From: Piezodorus guildinii | Lineage: Eukaryota > Arthropoda > Insecta > Hemiptera > Pentatomidae | NCBI GenBank assembly: GCA_023052935.1 | Contig: CM041294.1 | Coordinates: forward strand, 41,253,236 to 41,317,235 | Length of the DNA stretch: 64,000 nucleotides | Direction of reading: 5' to 3' | Part shown: positions 1-12,200 of the stretch, in pieces | Layout: each line of letters opens with the position of its first letter | How positions within the stretch are numbered: the stretch's first letter is position 1 | Position numbers and translations under genes: made by a program | Notes under the pieces: model-generated | Database searches by the model: none | Seen by the model: the letters and a program-made list of their open reading frames with translations, nothing else | Told to the model about the DNA's origin: nothing

Positions 1-49
1 TATTGGGAAATAACAGTCATTATCCCTTATGTTTAATAAAAGGGTTAAC

Positions 50-300
50 AGAGGTTGTAATAACCACCGAGGCCTATATTTCTTAAGCGCACCAAGTAAG
101 ATTTACTCCAAGATTCTAGAAAAGAGAATAAGAAAAAAAATTGAAGGAGTGCTTGTAGAGGAAAACAACTCGTAGTCCCAAGAACTTATCTTTGCTAAGA
201 GACAGGTCTTCGAAAATTTACGGGAAAAAGAAAAGGAAAAAGCGGTAGTTCTTGTCGACCTTACAAAACCTTAAGGTTTGTGTGATTATAAAGTCTGCTA
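50..300 (+). pseudogene. Non-LTR retrotransposon reverse transcriptase remnant
   Basis: From base 56 a frame reads NNHRGLYFLSAPSKIYSKIL and continues with KRIRKKIEG and, later, KAVVLVDLTKP. This matches the order of the early fingers and palm blocks of non-LTR (LINE) reverse transcriptases, where a NYRGI block is followed by a KI.SKIL helix and then by the VDL.KAFD motif. In-frame stops fall after EENNS, after LTKP and after DYKVC, and the expected GFR block is degraded, so the copy is dead and truncated at both ends. The clade cannot be set from so little. Confidence rests on block order rather than on a full domain. Confidence 0.6.
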
Positions 301-935
301 AAACAAAATTAATGTGGGTTGGGAAAAAGCCCATAAGAAATTTGCGCGCCATTCCAGTAGAAGACATCTTCGAAAAAGGTAATAAACTTCAAATATAAAT
401 GCGCACAGTTTAATGTAAATGAATATATCGATTTGGAGGTGCATAACCAAATCGCAATTTAGAAGTTTCAGTACTTATTGACCGAAGTGATTGATTGTAT
501 AGAACCATAATAAGTAGGCCAAAAGAACAAAAACTGTGAAATTTCATATTATTTTTATTTTATTAAAATAACAGAACTTTTCTAAAATTCTTTTTCCTCA
601 AAAATTCACAAAACCCATATCAACTGCACGTTATAGGTTAAGATTTGAGGCATGATTCATGATCAGGCTTCGACTCACGTGCACGTTAATTGCATACATA
701 GAATTAGAAACTAATTTGAACGAAAATTGGAATTGTAAGTTTTCTGCTATGTCTTCTAAAATTGTTCCTAACAATTTCCTCTCGATCCGTGTCAGTTATT
801 TTACAAATGTATATTTGTTATAGGAAATTTAATCCTCTACAAGTTGGCTATTATGCATTTACTGTAAACTGTACTAAATAAAAGTTACTAGAGCTAAATT
901 GCTGATTTTTTATCTTTTTTTTTCCATTGTGTCAG
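301..935. other. Gene-free stretch, nothing recognised
   Basis: AT-rich sequence with no long frame and no recognised repeat. It may be intron of the gene whose last exon follows, because a pyrimidine-rich acceptor ends at base 935. Confidence 0.4.
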
Positions 936-1141
936 ATTTTGACCATCCCCTATCTCGGAAGCTGTTCCAAATTACTTTTATGAAACATTGCCAAATCACA
1001 ATTTCAATTCCAATTCACGTCATCAAAAGACAGCCGGCCAAATACATCATTGAAACCATTCTGGATATTGTTGGTATTTACCCATATAGCCTTCCTCTAT
1101 GGACCATGCTTCATCCAATATTACCTTCCTTCCGAAGTTAA
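936..1141 (+). CDS. Probable terminal coding exon of an unrecognised gene
   Basis: A strong acceptor (a T-rich tract ending in tgtgtcag) is followed by an open frame of 67 codons that begins DFDHPLSRKLFQITFMKHCQ and ends in PSFRS and a TAA. An AATAAA lies at 1149-1154, eight bases past the stop, as expected for a last exon. The peptide is mixed hydrophobic and basic, with no low-complexity bias, and has no motif I recognise. No upstream exon is visible in 301-935, so the rest of the gene should lie to the left of the window. It could be a chance frame, but the acceptor, frame and poly(A) signal agree. Confidence 0.4.
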
Positions 1142-1348
1142 GGTTATAAATAAAGGTTTCTTTTTGTTAGTTTAAGAATCCAAGATTTTTATTTATTCTA
1201 TGACAGATTATTAATGAATTTTGGCAAGATTTTCCTGCTTTTATAATTTTTCGAGGTAACAATTATTATTTTACTTAAAGAGATTCTATTAATATTAAAA
1301 ACAACTTTAGTTCAATATTCATTCTAATTATATCCTTTTTATCCCAGG

Positions 1349-1708
1349 ATGAGGTCTATTATATCACCTCTGCTCAGAGCAATAAGCAATTTCAGTGTGG
1401 TCTCAAGGAACCTTTCGCTTTTTAGATCTTCAGCCCCTGCCCTCAACTCTCTGGGATCAAACTGTATTGAAAAGATCTCACCGCCATTTTTATCTCCTCA
1501 GTTACCAATCCTATCACAAGTTTGCGGATTTAAAGTTAAATATAAATTAAGAAAACGGTGTAAAGATTGTTATTTTGTTATTAGGGAACAAAGAGCATAT
1601 GTAATCTGTCCAACTCATCCCCGTCATAAGCAAATGTCAATGGTTAAGAGACCAAAGTACACCTGGATTATAACCCATGCCAGTCAAAGCAAAATAAGGC
1701 CATGGTAG
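1349..1708 (+). CDS. mRpL36: Mitochondrial ribosomal protein bL36m
   Basis: The 119-residue product is the mitochondrial homologue of bacterial ribosomal protein L36, a small zinc-binding protein of the large subunit that acts in mitochondrial translation. The diagnostic C-terminal block begins near residue 61 with GFKVKYKLRKRCKDCYF and runs through VICPTHPRHKQ. It holds the C-x2-C pair, a third Cys and the His that form the zinc ribbon. The first 50 or so residues are Ser-, Leu- and Arg-rich with almost no acidic residues, as in a mitochondrial targeting peptide. The length is close to that of animal homologues. The ATG lies two bases after a good acceptor (tttttatcccag, ending at 1347), so a small 5' UTR intron, perhaps 1254-1347, is likely. 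The coding region is a single exon. Confidence 0.93.
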   Translation: MRSIISPLLRAISNFSVVSRNLSLFRSSAPALNSLGSNCIEKISPPFLSPQLPILSQVCGFKVKYKLRKRCKDCYFVIREQRAYVICPTHPRHKQMSMVKRPKYTWIITHASQSKIRPW

Positions 1709-2124
1709 ATTTAAAATGTTTTTTGTATGTTAGTATTTGATACCTATAATTAACTTTAACATTGCTGTATTAATTTATGGATTAATATATTTTATTTGAA
1801 TCATAATTTTATCTATTGTTCCTGTCACTGAATTTACATTTATTCCTAATTGTATCTATTTAAATGTCATCAGGATATCATTATTAAAACTTATATGTAT
1901 GTAATCCATTTTCAAATTGAAAATAATTTCTTAGTTTTGCTAATAATTAAAATTAATTTTTTAGTACAAGGTATATATTTGACAAATATGATTAAAGTTG
2001 TAGAAAAGAAGTCATCAGATATTAGTTTGCTGGTGGAAGATAAATTGCAATTTTTTATCAAATTGAATAATGGATAGTTGACGATTTGAGTATACCTATG
2101 AGAGTAAGATAATTGAGTGGCTGT
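1709..2124. other. mRpL36 3' flank, no gene
   Basis: AT-rich 3' untranslated or intergenic sequence. I found no canonical AATAAA here. The first one downstream of the mRpL36 stop lies at 2126-2131, in the left arm of the adjoining foldback element. Confidence 0.4.
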
Positions 2125-2303
2125 AAATAAATGATTTTCAAAAGTAATTTAAACTATTTATTTTGAAACCTAGAACAGTTTTAGTTATACTGTACATCAT
2201 AGGAGGATTGTATCAAGTATTGAAGTAATTATTTGAATACTAAACAGTAATATAAGTTGATTTCCAAATAAACAGTTTAAATTATTTTTGGAAATCATTT
2301 ATT
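2125..2303. mobile_element. Foldback MITE with roughly 45-bp terminal inverted repeats
   Basis: The left arm starts aaataaatgattttcaaaag and the right arm is its near-perfect reverse complement. Pairing continues inward through a shared block, taatttaaactatttattt with one transition. About 45 bases pair across a 179-bp element, leaving roughly 90 bp of centre. No coding content is present. No clear target duplication is visible, so the superfamily is unknown. Confidence 0.65.
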
Positions 2304-2427
2304 TCCAAGAATAACTTAAGTTAATGGGTTTTTTATCTCTCACTAACTTCTACTGCTTTATTCATTATATATCAAATATTTATTTAAATCTTGCACTTTT
2401 AAATGACAGATTTTATTTATATATACA

Positions 2428-3389
2428 CTAGCTGACCCGGCAAAAGTTTTACCTTATAATTTATTTCTAGGAAATTTCTAGTAAAAAAAAAAATAACTAA
2501 CTTATTGTTAGTGTGTAAGGATTTGGTATATGAGTGAAAGACACATGGAGCATTGTGAACGATGAGGGAATATAAAAATATCAAAACAGAAACGTTAATT
2601 TTTTTAATTAATTCATTTCTTAAATTAAATTTATTCCTTAAAATCATATATATCATTAATTAATTACGATAGAAACACTAACAACAATATCAATCTCTCA
2701 ATGCTATAGCATGAACAATATTTTTTATTAGCTCATCTTTAGCTAACACAAACTGGATGGTTTACCCACTTGGGAGTATGCCACGTATAATTGTCCCTGT
2801 GAAAAACATGAGTTACACTGAGATAGTAAAGTGATAATTTTAAAGGTTACTATTATGCTGGATGCATAAACAATAATAATAATAAAACTGTGGAGTGAGT
2901 GAGAGAAAGCTTATTGTCTGAGAGAAACAGGAGACTGACCGGCTTCGGTCTCATCCCTACTCTAAGCTGTTTGCTGGCTGAGAAGTGACACCAGTAGACC
3001 TCTGGTGGGAATAACTTACTGAGTGATAATTGATCAGTTATCAAGCGGGATGAAAAATTATTAAATTTCTAAAATGACTATTAAAATATAGGGGTTAGTA
3101 ATAGAAGGGTGAAAATTTAGGGTTGTATGTGTTTTTTAATGCAACATTAAAAATAAAATGATTTTTTTTTGTCCAAATAATTAAAAAATAATGTCAGGGG
3201 TGGACAACCCTTATCATTTAGAGGTATGAAAAATAGATAGTAGCCGATTATCTGACGTATTGAATATGCATATAATTGTAAAAATTATAGAATCATGCAT
3301 ATGACTTATAAAATTTCATAAAAATCGGTCGAGCCGTTTTGGAGGAGTATGGTAACTAACATTGTGACCCCAGAATTTTATATGTTAAA
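2428..3389 (-). mobile_element. Deleted Helitron carrying a helicase C-terminus remnant
   Basis: Read on the minus strand, the element ends GGGTCAGCTAG. This is a CTRR-type Helitron 3' end, and just before it lies a short hairpin (GGTAAA pairing with TTTGCC). The flanking bases are A (2427) and T (3390), the A|T insertion site typical of Helitrons. The 5' end resembles a TC-starting terminus that has decayed to TT. Inside, at about 2690-2810, a minus frame reads CFSQGQLYVAYSQVGKPSSL and, after a frameshift, LAKDELIKNIVHAIALRD. These are the last conserved blocks of the Rep/Pif1-like Helitron helicase. The Rep domain and most of the helicase are missing, so the copy is non-autonomous. Confidence 0.82.
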
Positions 3390-3685
3390 TATCCTTTTTT
3401 TTCTTCTTTTATTGATAATCATATATATACATTTTAATATTTATACATTTCTTACTTCCAGCAATAAGAGATGGTCAATTATTTCAATTCCTTTTTTTTT
3501 TTTTATAGGGCTATTAGAACCATAATATAGGGCTTCTAGAACCACTCAAAACATCATGTCGCATCTTTTCCGACTGCCTTGCCCTTCTCTCTCCTCAGTC
3601 CATCCAATCTTTTTCTTCTGGTGTGTTAGAATCAGCATTCTGTGCTGTAAAATTGATGTTTAGTCTTTCTTTCAGCCTATCCCAG
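3390..3685. other. Gene-free stretch
   Basis: T-rich tract followed by a C- and T-rich segment. No frame, RNA gene or recognised repeat was found. Confidence 0.35.
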
Positions 3686-3764
3686 TGGGCAAACAATAAA
3701 TAGGTGAAACTATTTAGTTGTTTCATTTAATGACCTACACCTTGACTAATTCCTTCCAATAATT
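3686..3764 (+). repeat. Partial copy of the palindromic element's arm
   Basis: About 79 bases match one arm of the palindrome at 8267-8501: gcaaacaataaa, then gaaactatttagttgtttca, then actaattccttcca. The ribozyme-like core of the other copy is missing or unrecognisable here. This shows that the arm is a dispersed repeat. Confidence 0.6.
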
Positions 3765-4041
3765 ATATGTATTTCTTCTTCTCTAAAATCCTTGGTTGAG
3801 TTTTTGGAATGGTGGCATTTTTTGGGTTTTATCTATTTCTAATGTTTATAAAATGTCTACTATTATTTGTATTTTTTAGGGTTCAGATTATTTATTTTTC
3901 TTGACATTGTATTCACAGCCTATTAATAAGTGAGCATAAATCACTGCATATCAAAATTTCTAAAAAGTGTAAACAAAGTCTGCATATATTCCTTCAGTGT
4001 GTATGTAGTTCTGCCTCAAGAATAAATGTATGTGCATAAGA

Positions 4042-4295
4042 GGAGCCCATGGCTGAGTGGCTAGACAAATAAGCCAAAGGTTGTGAGTTTGGATCTCTAG
4101 TCCTGGGAGAACTTTTTTAACTATAATTAAATGGAGATTCACTAATAGCGTCTTCCCGGGGTATGTGAAGCCAGAGGCCTATTAGCCAAATGATGGTAAC
4201 TCACAAAAATGGGTGTAGAAAGTGAAGGAATCCAAGGAAACTAAATCACATGGCAAAGATTCTGCACTGCCTGTAGCACCATCCGGAAAAAACAA
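4042..4295 (+). mobile_element. tRNA-derived SINE, family A, diverged
   Basis: The head reads ggagcccatggctgagtgg, a good RNA polymerase III box A, and a degenerate box B follows in tgtgagtttggatctc. The body (gggtatgtgaagcc and ggtaactcacaaaaatggg) matches the cleaner copy at 39318-39602. The 3' part has diverged and the tail is eroded. Confidence 0.65.
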
Positions 4296-6237
4296 AACAT
4301 GCATAAAGCATATTTGTCAAAAATGTATCAATAACTTCATCCTAAACCATATTTATATATTTATAGTTCTTGAAAATTATATTGTTAAAATAATATAAAA
4401 AGGATAGAATTAAACGTCTCAATAAGATATTTAAAAAAATGTATTTACACCTTAATATCACATCTAAACAATATACAAAAACTAAAATCACAAAAAAATA
4501 ATATATATACATAGTAATATCAGTCATATAATTTTTTTTTTTTTTTTATACATCTCATAAGTTGAAATATACAAGTTTATTATACAAAATAGCAATGAAT
4601 TAGTTCCTTGACACCCAATGAAATACCAGATACAAACCCTGGTAAAGAGAGGATTAATTTGAGAACTTACAGATTTCCATAAGATTTAGAATGGCCAGTC
4701 TCCAATTGTTTGTTTTATCATGAACTCATTTTAGGGTACGCATACCCTAGAAGCGTCTGTTAAGGCACAGCCCTACTAGAACAAGTCTACTAATTTTCTG
4801 TCCAAAGAAAATTTAGCACGCAATGTAACTGGGTAGACCATACAAAGCTCTAACCAGATTGATTCTCTTTGATACACTAAATTAAATAAAAAACTGCACA
4901 TAAAAATTTACTATCATTAATACATCATAACGTAAAACATAATAAAATAAAAACAAAAAAACTTCTATTGATCAATATACATTTTAAAATAGAAAGGGTT
5001 TTTAAAAACTATTATCTAAAAACTGATGAACAGTTTCATATTTCATAGTATTTCATTAGAATTTTCATTCAAGACTAAAAATATTTTTGACAACAAACAT
5101 TTTATATATCATGGATTTTATTAGAAAGCGAGTCCATTATATTCTAATATGGTGATGACTTATATAATAATTCTATTAAGCAGCTAATTAAAATTAATTA
5201 ACAGATTAAAAGAAAAATATATTAACAAAAATGAATTAACATTATTAAAAATAGTAATAAACTTAAAACTATAAATCAGATTATAAACCTGAATGAATCA
5301 CAAATATTGAAGCAACTAGCACCTTTATGCATATATTTATTATATAATTTCATTTAACCATGACAATTATGAATTATTATAATTCAACGTGGTTAGTATA
5401 AATAGTAACAAATTTAATGAAACAAAAAGTAAACTAATTTTATTAATTATTTTAGGTATTATTCAATATAAAAAATAATAAAAACTAAAAAAGATGGATC
5501 ACATATACATATTTACATACATTTTGTATGTAATTATAAACATTACATACTTCACAACCTGAAAATATATAAAATAACGATGGACTAAAAATGGGTAAAA
5601 AAATTGTCATCTCACCCACAAAATTCATATCACAATTTAACTAAATATATCATTTAGTTTTATTTTATAACATCGTCGAACATCATCGAAAAAAACAGAA
5701 CAAATCATAACAAATACAATTTTGTAATAATATTAATAAATAAAAACATTGAACAGTCACTGCCATAAATATGACTAATTACCACTTAGCCTGGGTCAGG
5801 TACAAATGTTTTTAAACCTTTGATATTTATAACATTAAAAATAAACAAATGAATGTATGAGAGAGATAATGTAATTGAGTAATAATAAAATTAAGCTTAA
5901 GTATATATTGAAAAAAAATTATCTTAGGTATTTTGATATTGAGTTACCTATCTAAGGTATGGTATCTATGGTAACATACATATAATTATTATTGTTTACC
6001 ACCAGCATTAAATACTTGAACAATTACACTACCTCCATCTTAAGTAGTTATGGAATATAAATTGTCCATAGAACCAAGCTAAAATAGTTTTAAATAAAAA
6101 CAATGTTATAGTACTATATAAAATATAATATCTCATCAATATTTGTAATTCATTTAAATACTTAATTTAAATAATAAAACTATATCATATTTAACATAAT
6201 GATAATAATTTGAACAAGTTTCTGTAGTTACTAAAAC
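4296..6237. other. Gene-free region downstream of Dbr1
   Basis: Very AT-rich, with no frame or repeat I recognise. The part next to 6238 should be Dbr1 3' UTR. The first canonical minus-strand poly(A) signal I see is at 5664-5659. Confidence 0.4.
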
Positions 6238-9200
6238 TTATTCATCATTATTCCAATAAATATCTTTATTACGCCTTTTAAATTTTTTTGGTCCAGTCTT
6301 TGTTTCTGCTACTTCTTCTACAGGCCTTTTGGGCGATTCATCTGAAAAAAAATTCAAATAAAAATATAATAAAATCATTTAAGATATTACATTATATATT
6401 TAATTATATTAGAAACTAAGAGACATACACAATCCATGAAATTGGATTAAATAAAAACCTGCATCAATTTGGTGTAGATTCTTTAAGGCGACGGTCAAAT
6501 TCTATGAATGAAATAACTTCACCACTCTTTTATTAAATAATAATGCACTTTTATAGTCTCTGTTTAACTATAAAACTGCTTTAGTGGTGCTAAGAGTGGT
6601 GAAGTTATATATATATTGATTCCTATATTAATGAATATTTCTTGATATCAGCGATACATGTTTAGCAAAGTATATGGTTTTATTTAATATATTATGAAAA
6701 ATGAGTTTTATTTCAAGATATAATCATCAGTCAGAAAAAAAAACTCAATTATACATGTCCTTTTCGTATTTGTCATAGTCACTATTAAATACACTTTTGT
6801 AGGGGAGCCCGTGGCTGAGGGGCTAGCACGCTAGTTTCTCATGCTAAAGGTAGTTCAAATCCCAGTCTCGTCAGGACTTTTATAAGGATGTAATTTAAGG
6901 GGGCAGGATAGCTGAGTAGGTTAGCACGTTCTGCTTTCAACACGCACATTGCCTAGCAACAGAGAACCAAAAACTTGGAACAAAATAATCACAAGTTCGA
7001 CTCTTGGTCTGTGGGGGGCTTTTATTTCAGCATTTATCCCCCGCCCTCACCCTCTGGGCCTGAGAAACCCCCGTATAGCCTTCAAAGGAGAGGTAGGGAT
7101 GAACAAAAAAAAGTGAGTGTAATTTCTCTTGAGATTACACGACGAGGCACAGGGCCTAAACGACCTGTCGTGCCACTGAAGGAAGAAGAACAAATAAACT
7201 TTTGTCTATAACACATTTTTAAATAGAGTACAGACAATAGGCCCTCTCTCTATGGCTTGTCCTCAACAGGAAAGGTATTAATGGAAAAATGGAAATCAAG
7301 AAGAGAAAGATTCTAAGGATAATGGGACCAGTGAATACAGGATAGGTAGGCATAGGAGAAAGGTTGGAACCATATCATTAAAGGAAGTGTCACGAGATCT
7401 GAGAATAGCCGGTGACAGTAGAAACTGTTTACCGTTAAAAGAGATTTTAAAACTAAAGAGGTTTCAGAACAATCAACCTCATAAGAAGACAGGTGCCCCC
7501 CTCTGTATGAAGGAGAGATTGTGCATGTACTTGCTCAAACATCAAAGGACAATCCCCCTCCCCCTCCCCCCCGAAAAAAAAGAGTAGAAGAGATCATTTA
7601 AAACGAGGTATTAATGTCTGAAAATGTGCTTTGAGGATTAAGGTGTCTTTTTGGCATAAGAATCTGTTTAAAAGTACTTAAAAAAAAAAAAATTCCTGAT
7701 TTAAAAACCAAAACAAGAAAAAACTCTACATTATTTCTTACTGACCATTTAATCACTTTCAGTTACTTGGTAAAAAACTTGAGTATCCTTATAGACCAAA
7801 AATTATACTGGAAATCCCATATTTCTCTTGCCATCTTCCCCCACAGTAAGCTCCTCGTATCCTCACTTTGAATTAGGCAGTATGGGATATATTACCTCTT
7901 GATTATAATTGAGAGTAAATTGAAGAATTCTGAACCCTTTGTTAAGTTAGTCTCACGTATCCCATGTTTACAGTGAGTCAAATTGAATTTTACCCTCCAA
8001 CCATAGCCTATTGGAGATATTTTTCCTTGGATCTCTCTTTTACCAAATCATCTACTTCCAGCAAATCAGACCAGTATTAGTAAAAAGATATGGTATATTG
8101 GAATAGGTAACAATTTTTTTTTTTAAAGATTCTGTACATGCAAATACTGCAGAAGATTCTGGATGATCATTTGAAAAATAATTAAATTCTTTGCAACGCA
8201 TAATTAAAAACAAAATTCTAGTCAGACAATCGTTAGCGAATTAAAGCAAAATAATGGACAAAAATACTGGAAGGAATTAGTCCGGGTGGCGGTCATTAAA
8301 TGAAACAACTAAATAGTTTCAACTATTTTATTGTTTGCCAACGTTTCAACCCCCTTTGACCCTCCTGATGATGACCCACAAAGGGGGTCGAAACGTTGGC
8401 AAACAATAAAATAGTTGAAACTATTTAGTTGTTTCATTTAATGACCGCCACCCAGACTAATTCCTTCCAGTAATTCTCAACGGTCAACTAATTACATCCA
8501 CAATGGACAAAAATAGTTTTGCTCTTACAAACGACTATTGCTTTTTGACCAATAACAAGATTTTAAATCCATCAATAGGCAAATCAAAAACCTATCATAT
8601 CTATGACAAAATTCATAATGATATTTCACAAATTAATAATTATTTTCTAGAATTCTTGAGTAATTAGCAATCTTTATTTACTCATTAAATATGTCAATTC
8701 TGATTCTCCATAAAAACTTAATTTATTTGGCCAATATTAAACTTTTGGCTTTTTAAAGAAATCAGATTCTAGATATTGTACTTTAGGTATCAACAATTAA
8801 AACCTACTAAGCCAAACATTTGACAGTGTTGATATTTTATTATGGCCATCAATATTCATAAATGGTCAACTATTGGGTTGTTTCACATGAAATGTCCGTT
8901 TTTATAGTTTCTGAAATACATAAAGGATTTTGCAAGTATCTGTTGTTTTCTGCCAAATGTTTACATATTTAAAGTAAACAGTTACTAATCCTCTACCTTT
9001 GTATTATAAACATTAGCTTCCCAATCAATTATCCACTTTTTAATATACCTCCAACATGGAAACACGCGATTTTCGAGTAATATTTTTGTACGAGTTTAAA
9101 CTCGGCCATTCAGCAGCTGAGGCTGATAGAAATATTTGCAAGGCGTTTGGGGAAGGGAGTGTTAATGAACGGACCATTCACCGTTGGTTTGCTAAGTTTT

Positions 9201-12200
9201 CAGCTGGGGATACCGACTTGGAAAACTTGCCCCAAGGAAGACCTCCGTCCGTAATAGACAACGATGTTCTCAAACATACTGTAGAAGGAAACCCATACCA
9301 AACAGTTAAAGGACTCTCAGCACAACTAAATGCAAGTGCATCTACCGTTTCCAGACATTTAAAGTGTATTGGGAAAGTAAAAAAGCTCGATACATGGGTA
9401 CCTCATGATCACACTGAGCGGCAGCAAGACCCCATGTTTCAAAACATACCGTGCAAAAATTGAAAGAACTGGGCTACGAAGTTCTTCCGCACCCACCATA
9501 TTCTCCCGACTTGTCTCCAACAGATTACCACCTGTTCAGGAATTTAGACAACTTCGTCAAAGGAAAACATTTTGAAAATATGATCAAGTGAAAAGTGCGT
9601 TTTCAGATTTGTTTCACTTCAAAGCTCAGAGTTTTTCAGTTCGGGGATAAAAAAGTTGGTGTCACGTTGGGAAAAATGTGTAGAAAAAGAAGGTAAATAC
9701 TTCGAATAAAATTATCTTGTTTTCATATCGTATTTTTAATAAAAATCCTTTACCTTGAAAACGGACATTTTATGTGACACAACCCAATAGATATCTCAGC
9801 ATGATGTCAGTAATTTTAATGGGTTTAATGTTTTATAATTCTGTATGTAGGAAACAAGGATATACAGCTAATAAAATAGAGTATTACTAACTAATGAAAT
9901 CAATATAAATATAAACACACACACACATATTCATCAAGAAATATCAGTAGGAATAGAACATACCGATAAAGAACAAAGCCTGTTCTGGGCTCTTGTCTTC
10001 TTCTAACTCCCTAGAGATATCACATTCACTTCTTTCTTCCAGTTCTTCACTAAACGAATCATTGAATTTCGGTGGTGGTAGAACTAGAGCTATTTTCCCT
10101 CGTGACTGAGGGCTCTCTGATTCATCCTTTTCTGAATCTGCAAGACTAATAAAACAATTCACAAATTAGATAATTATAATTTTTATTTTAAGAAACTATT
10201 ATATGAGAATATAAAGTTAAAATAATTTTTTTTTACCTAAATGAATTATCATTTGGAGAATCCACAAAAGATAATTCATCCGTACAATTTGAATCATTTT
10301 GATCAGGTGTTCCAACAGTCCCAGGTGTAGATGATAGAGAGCCTTCAAAAAGAGTCATTGGATCATCGATTCCTAAAAATAAACAAAATTTAATAATGCT
10401 AGTAAGATACACAAATTCTAAATTATGAATAATAAACTTTCAAAATTTAATTTTAACATATACATTTCCATTAATTTTTTTTATTACATTCCCTTCCTTT
10501 GTAAAAATATTGGCCAAGTAACAAAAAAATATTTAAAATAAGTTTTATTCCAATAAAATGTTACTATAATCACCAGTAAGTTAAATTTTATATTAGGAAA
10601 AATATATTAAATGAGCCCTGCTTTCCTAACTTTATTTATTTAAAGAAACTTTAATAATATTTTTGACGTTTTCATATAGATCTTTCTTTCTTTATTAAAT
10701 CTTCCAATAGTATTAACTATAAGTCAGTTTTTCTTAATTATATTATTTGATTTTTACATCAGATTATTAGTATTAGAAGCTGCCAAATGATTTGTTAGCT
10801 TGTAAGATTTTAATAGTTAATCATATTTTATTTATTACACTCAACAACATTAAAGCCTATCTTTTGTATTATTATTATATATGTATTGTTATCACGAAGT
10901 CCTATATTATTATGAAAAGTAAATAAAAACATTAATAATTATAAAATAAAATAGATGGTGTTGCTGAAAACAACACTTAGCATAATGTTATTATTTTTTT
11001 TTTAGCACACTATCATTAAAATAAAGTAATATTTTACCTAGTTTGTCACACAGCTCTCTTGTTTGGTGATTAACTGAAAGTCCTTTTCTCGGGCTTATGG
11101 CTCCTGGCTCATTAGAATTACACTGGAAATTATGTGGAATTTGCAAATTTCCACTCATTTTTTGAAGTATAAAGTACTTTTCTTCATCTGTAGGTGTGAA
11201 ATCCCACCTAAAAAAAAAAAAAAAAAAAAAAAAAAATATGAATAAATAAATAAACTTAAAAATACAAAAGTCAAGAATAAGATTACTCAAGCGGAAACTA
11301 GTGTTAGCAAGAAAATAAACTAAGCTTCAATCGACTTTGTAAGATAAAGACTTCAATCAAAGATTTATTAGATGTTAAAGTACATCTTACAACAGACCAA
11401 TTTGAAAAATTCATTCATTCATAAATCATACAGTGAGGAAAGCTTTAACCTAAACCATATAACACTATGACTATCTAGCCAGTTTTTAAGCAACAATGTA
11501 TTATCAGCTGAATTAATAAGCGTTCTTCAACATAATTTAACATGTAATCAAAATTGTTACTGAAAGAATAAAAGTGGGTACCGATTTTATACCATGTTTT
11601 CAAGAAACATTTATTAAAAATTGCCAATTTAGATGCGATATCAGGAATATTAAGAGCACAGTGCAATATAAAAGGGTTCAAATAATGGATGACAGAACGA
11701 TTTTTTACTGTGGCTGAACTAATTCATATATGGTATAAAATATAAAAACTTTTTTAAGGTATTGGATGAAGTTTCAAATTGAGCATAATAAAGTCTTAAA
11801 ATTAATAATATTTACCTCTCATCACAGCCTGGGACAGGAGGAGGATTTATATCAGGTTTCACACTAGTTAAATGATTAGTGTAATGTAGAATCGTTAACC
11901 ATTCAAGATCATAGAGTAGTTCTAATTTTTCATTTTCATCGTGAGGAATGTCTAAAACCTACATATAAAAAAATAGAAACAAAACCAATTAGAAATATTA
12001 CTATTTCATTAAAACACTAAAAAATAAAATAAAATAAAGCATGCACAATATTTTTTTAAGTGTTACAAGTATTTTCCTATTTTAAATACAGCAAAAATTA
12101 TTTTAAGATGGTAAAAATTAAATTTTCTTCATTATGGAATGATAACACTGATACAGTTCTCTAGACTCGAGAAAAATAGAAAGAACTTTTAGAAAACCAT

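Noticed and set aside
7387..7587. Basic 66-codon frame near SINE family B
   Set aside because: No similarity recognised; ends in a C-rich low-complexity run inside a Dbr1 intron.
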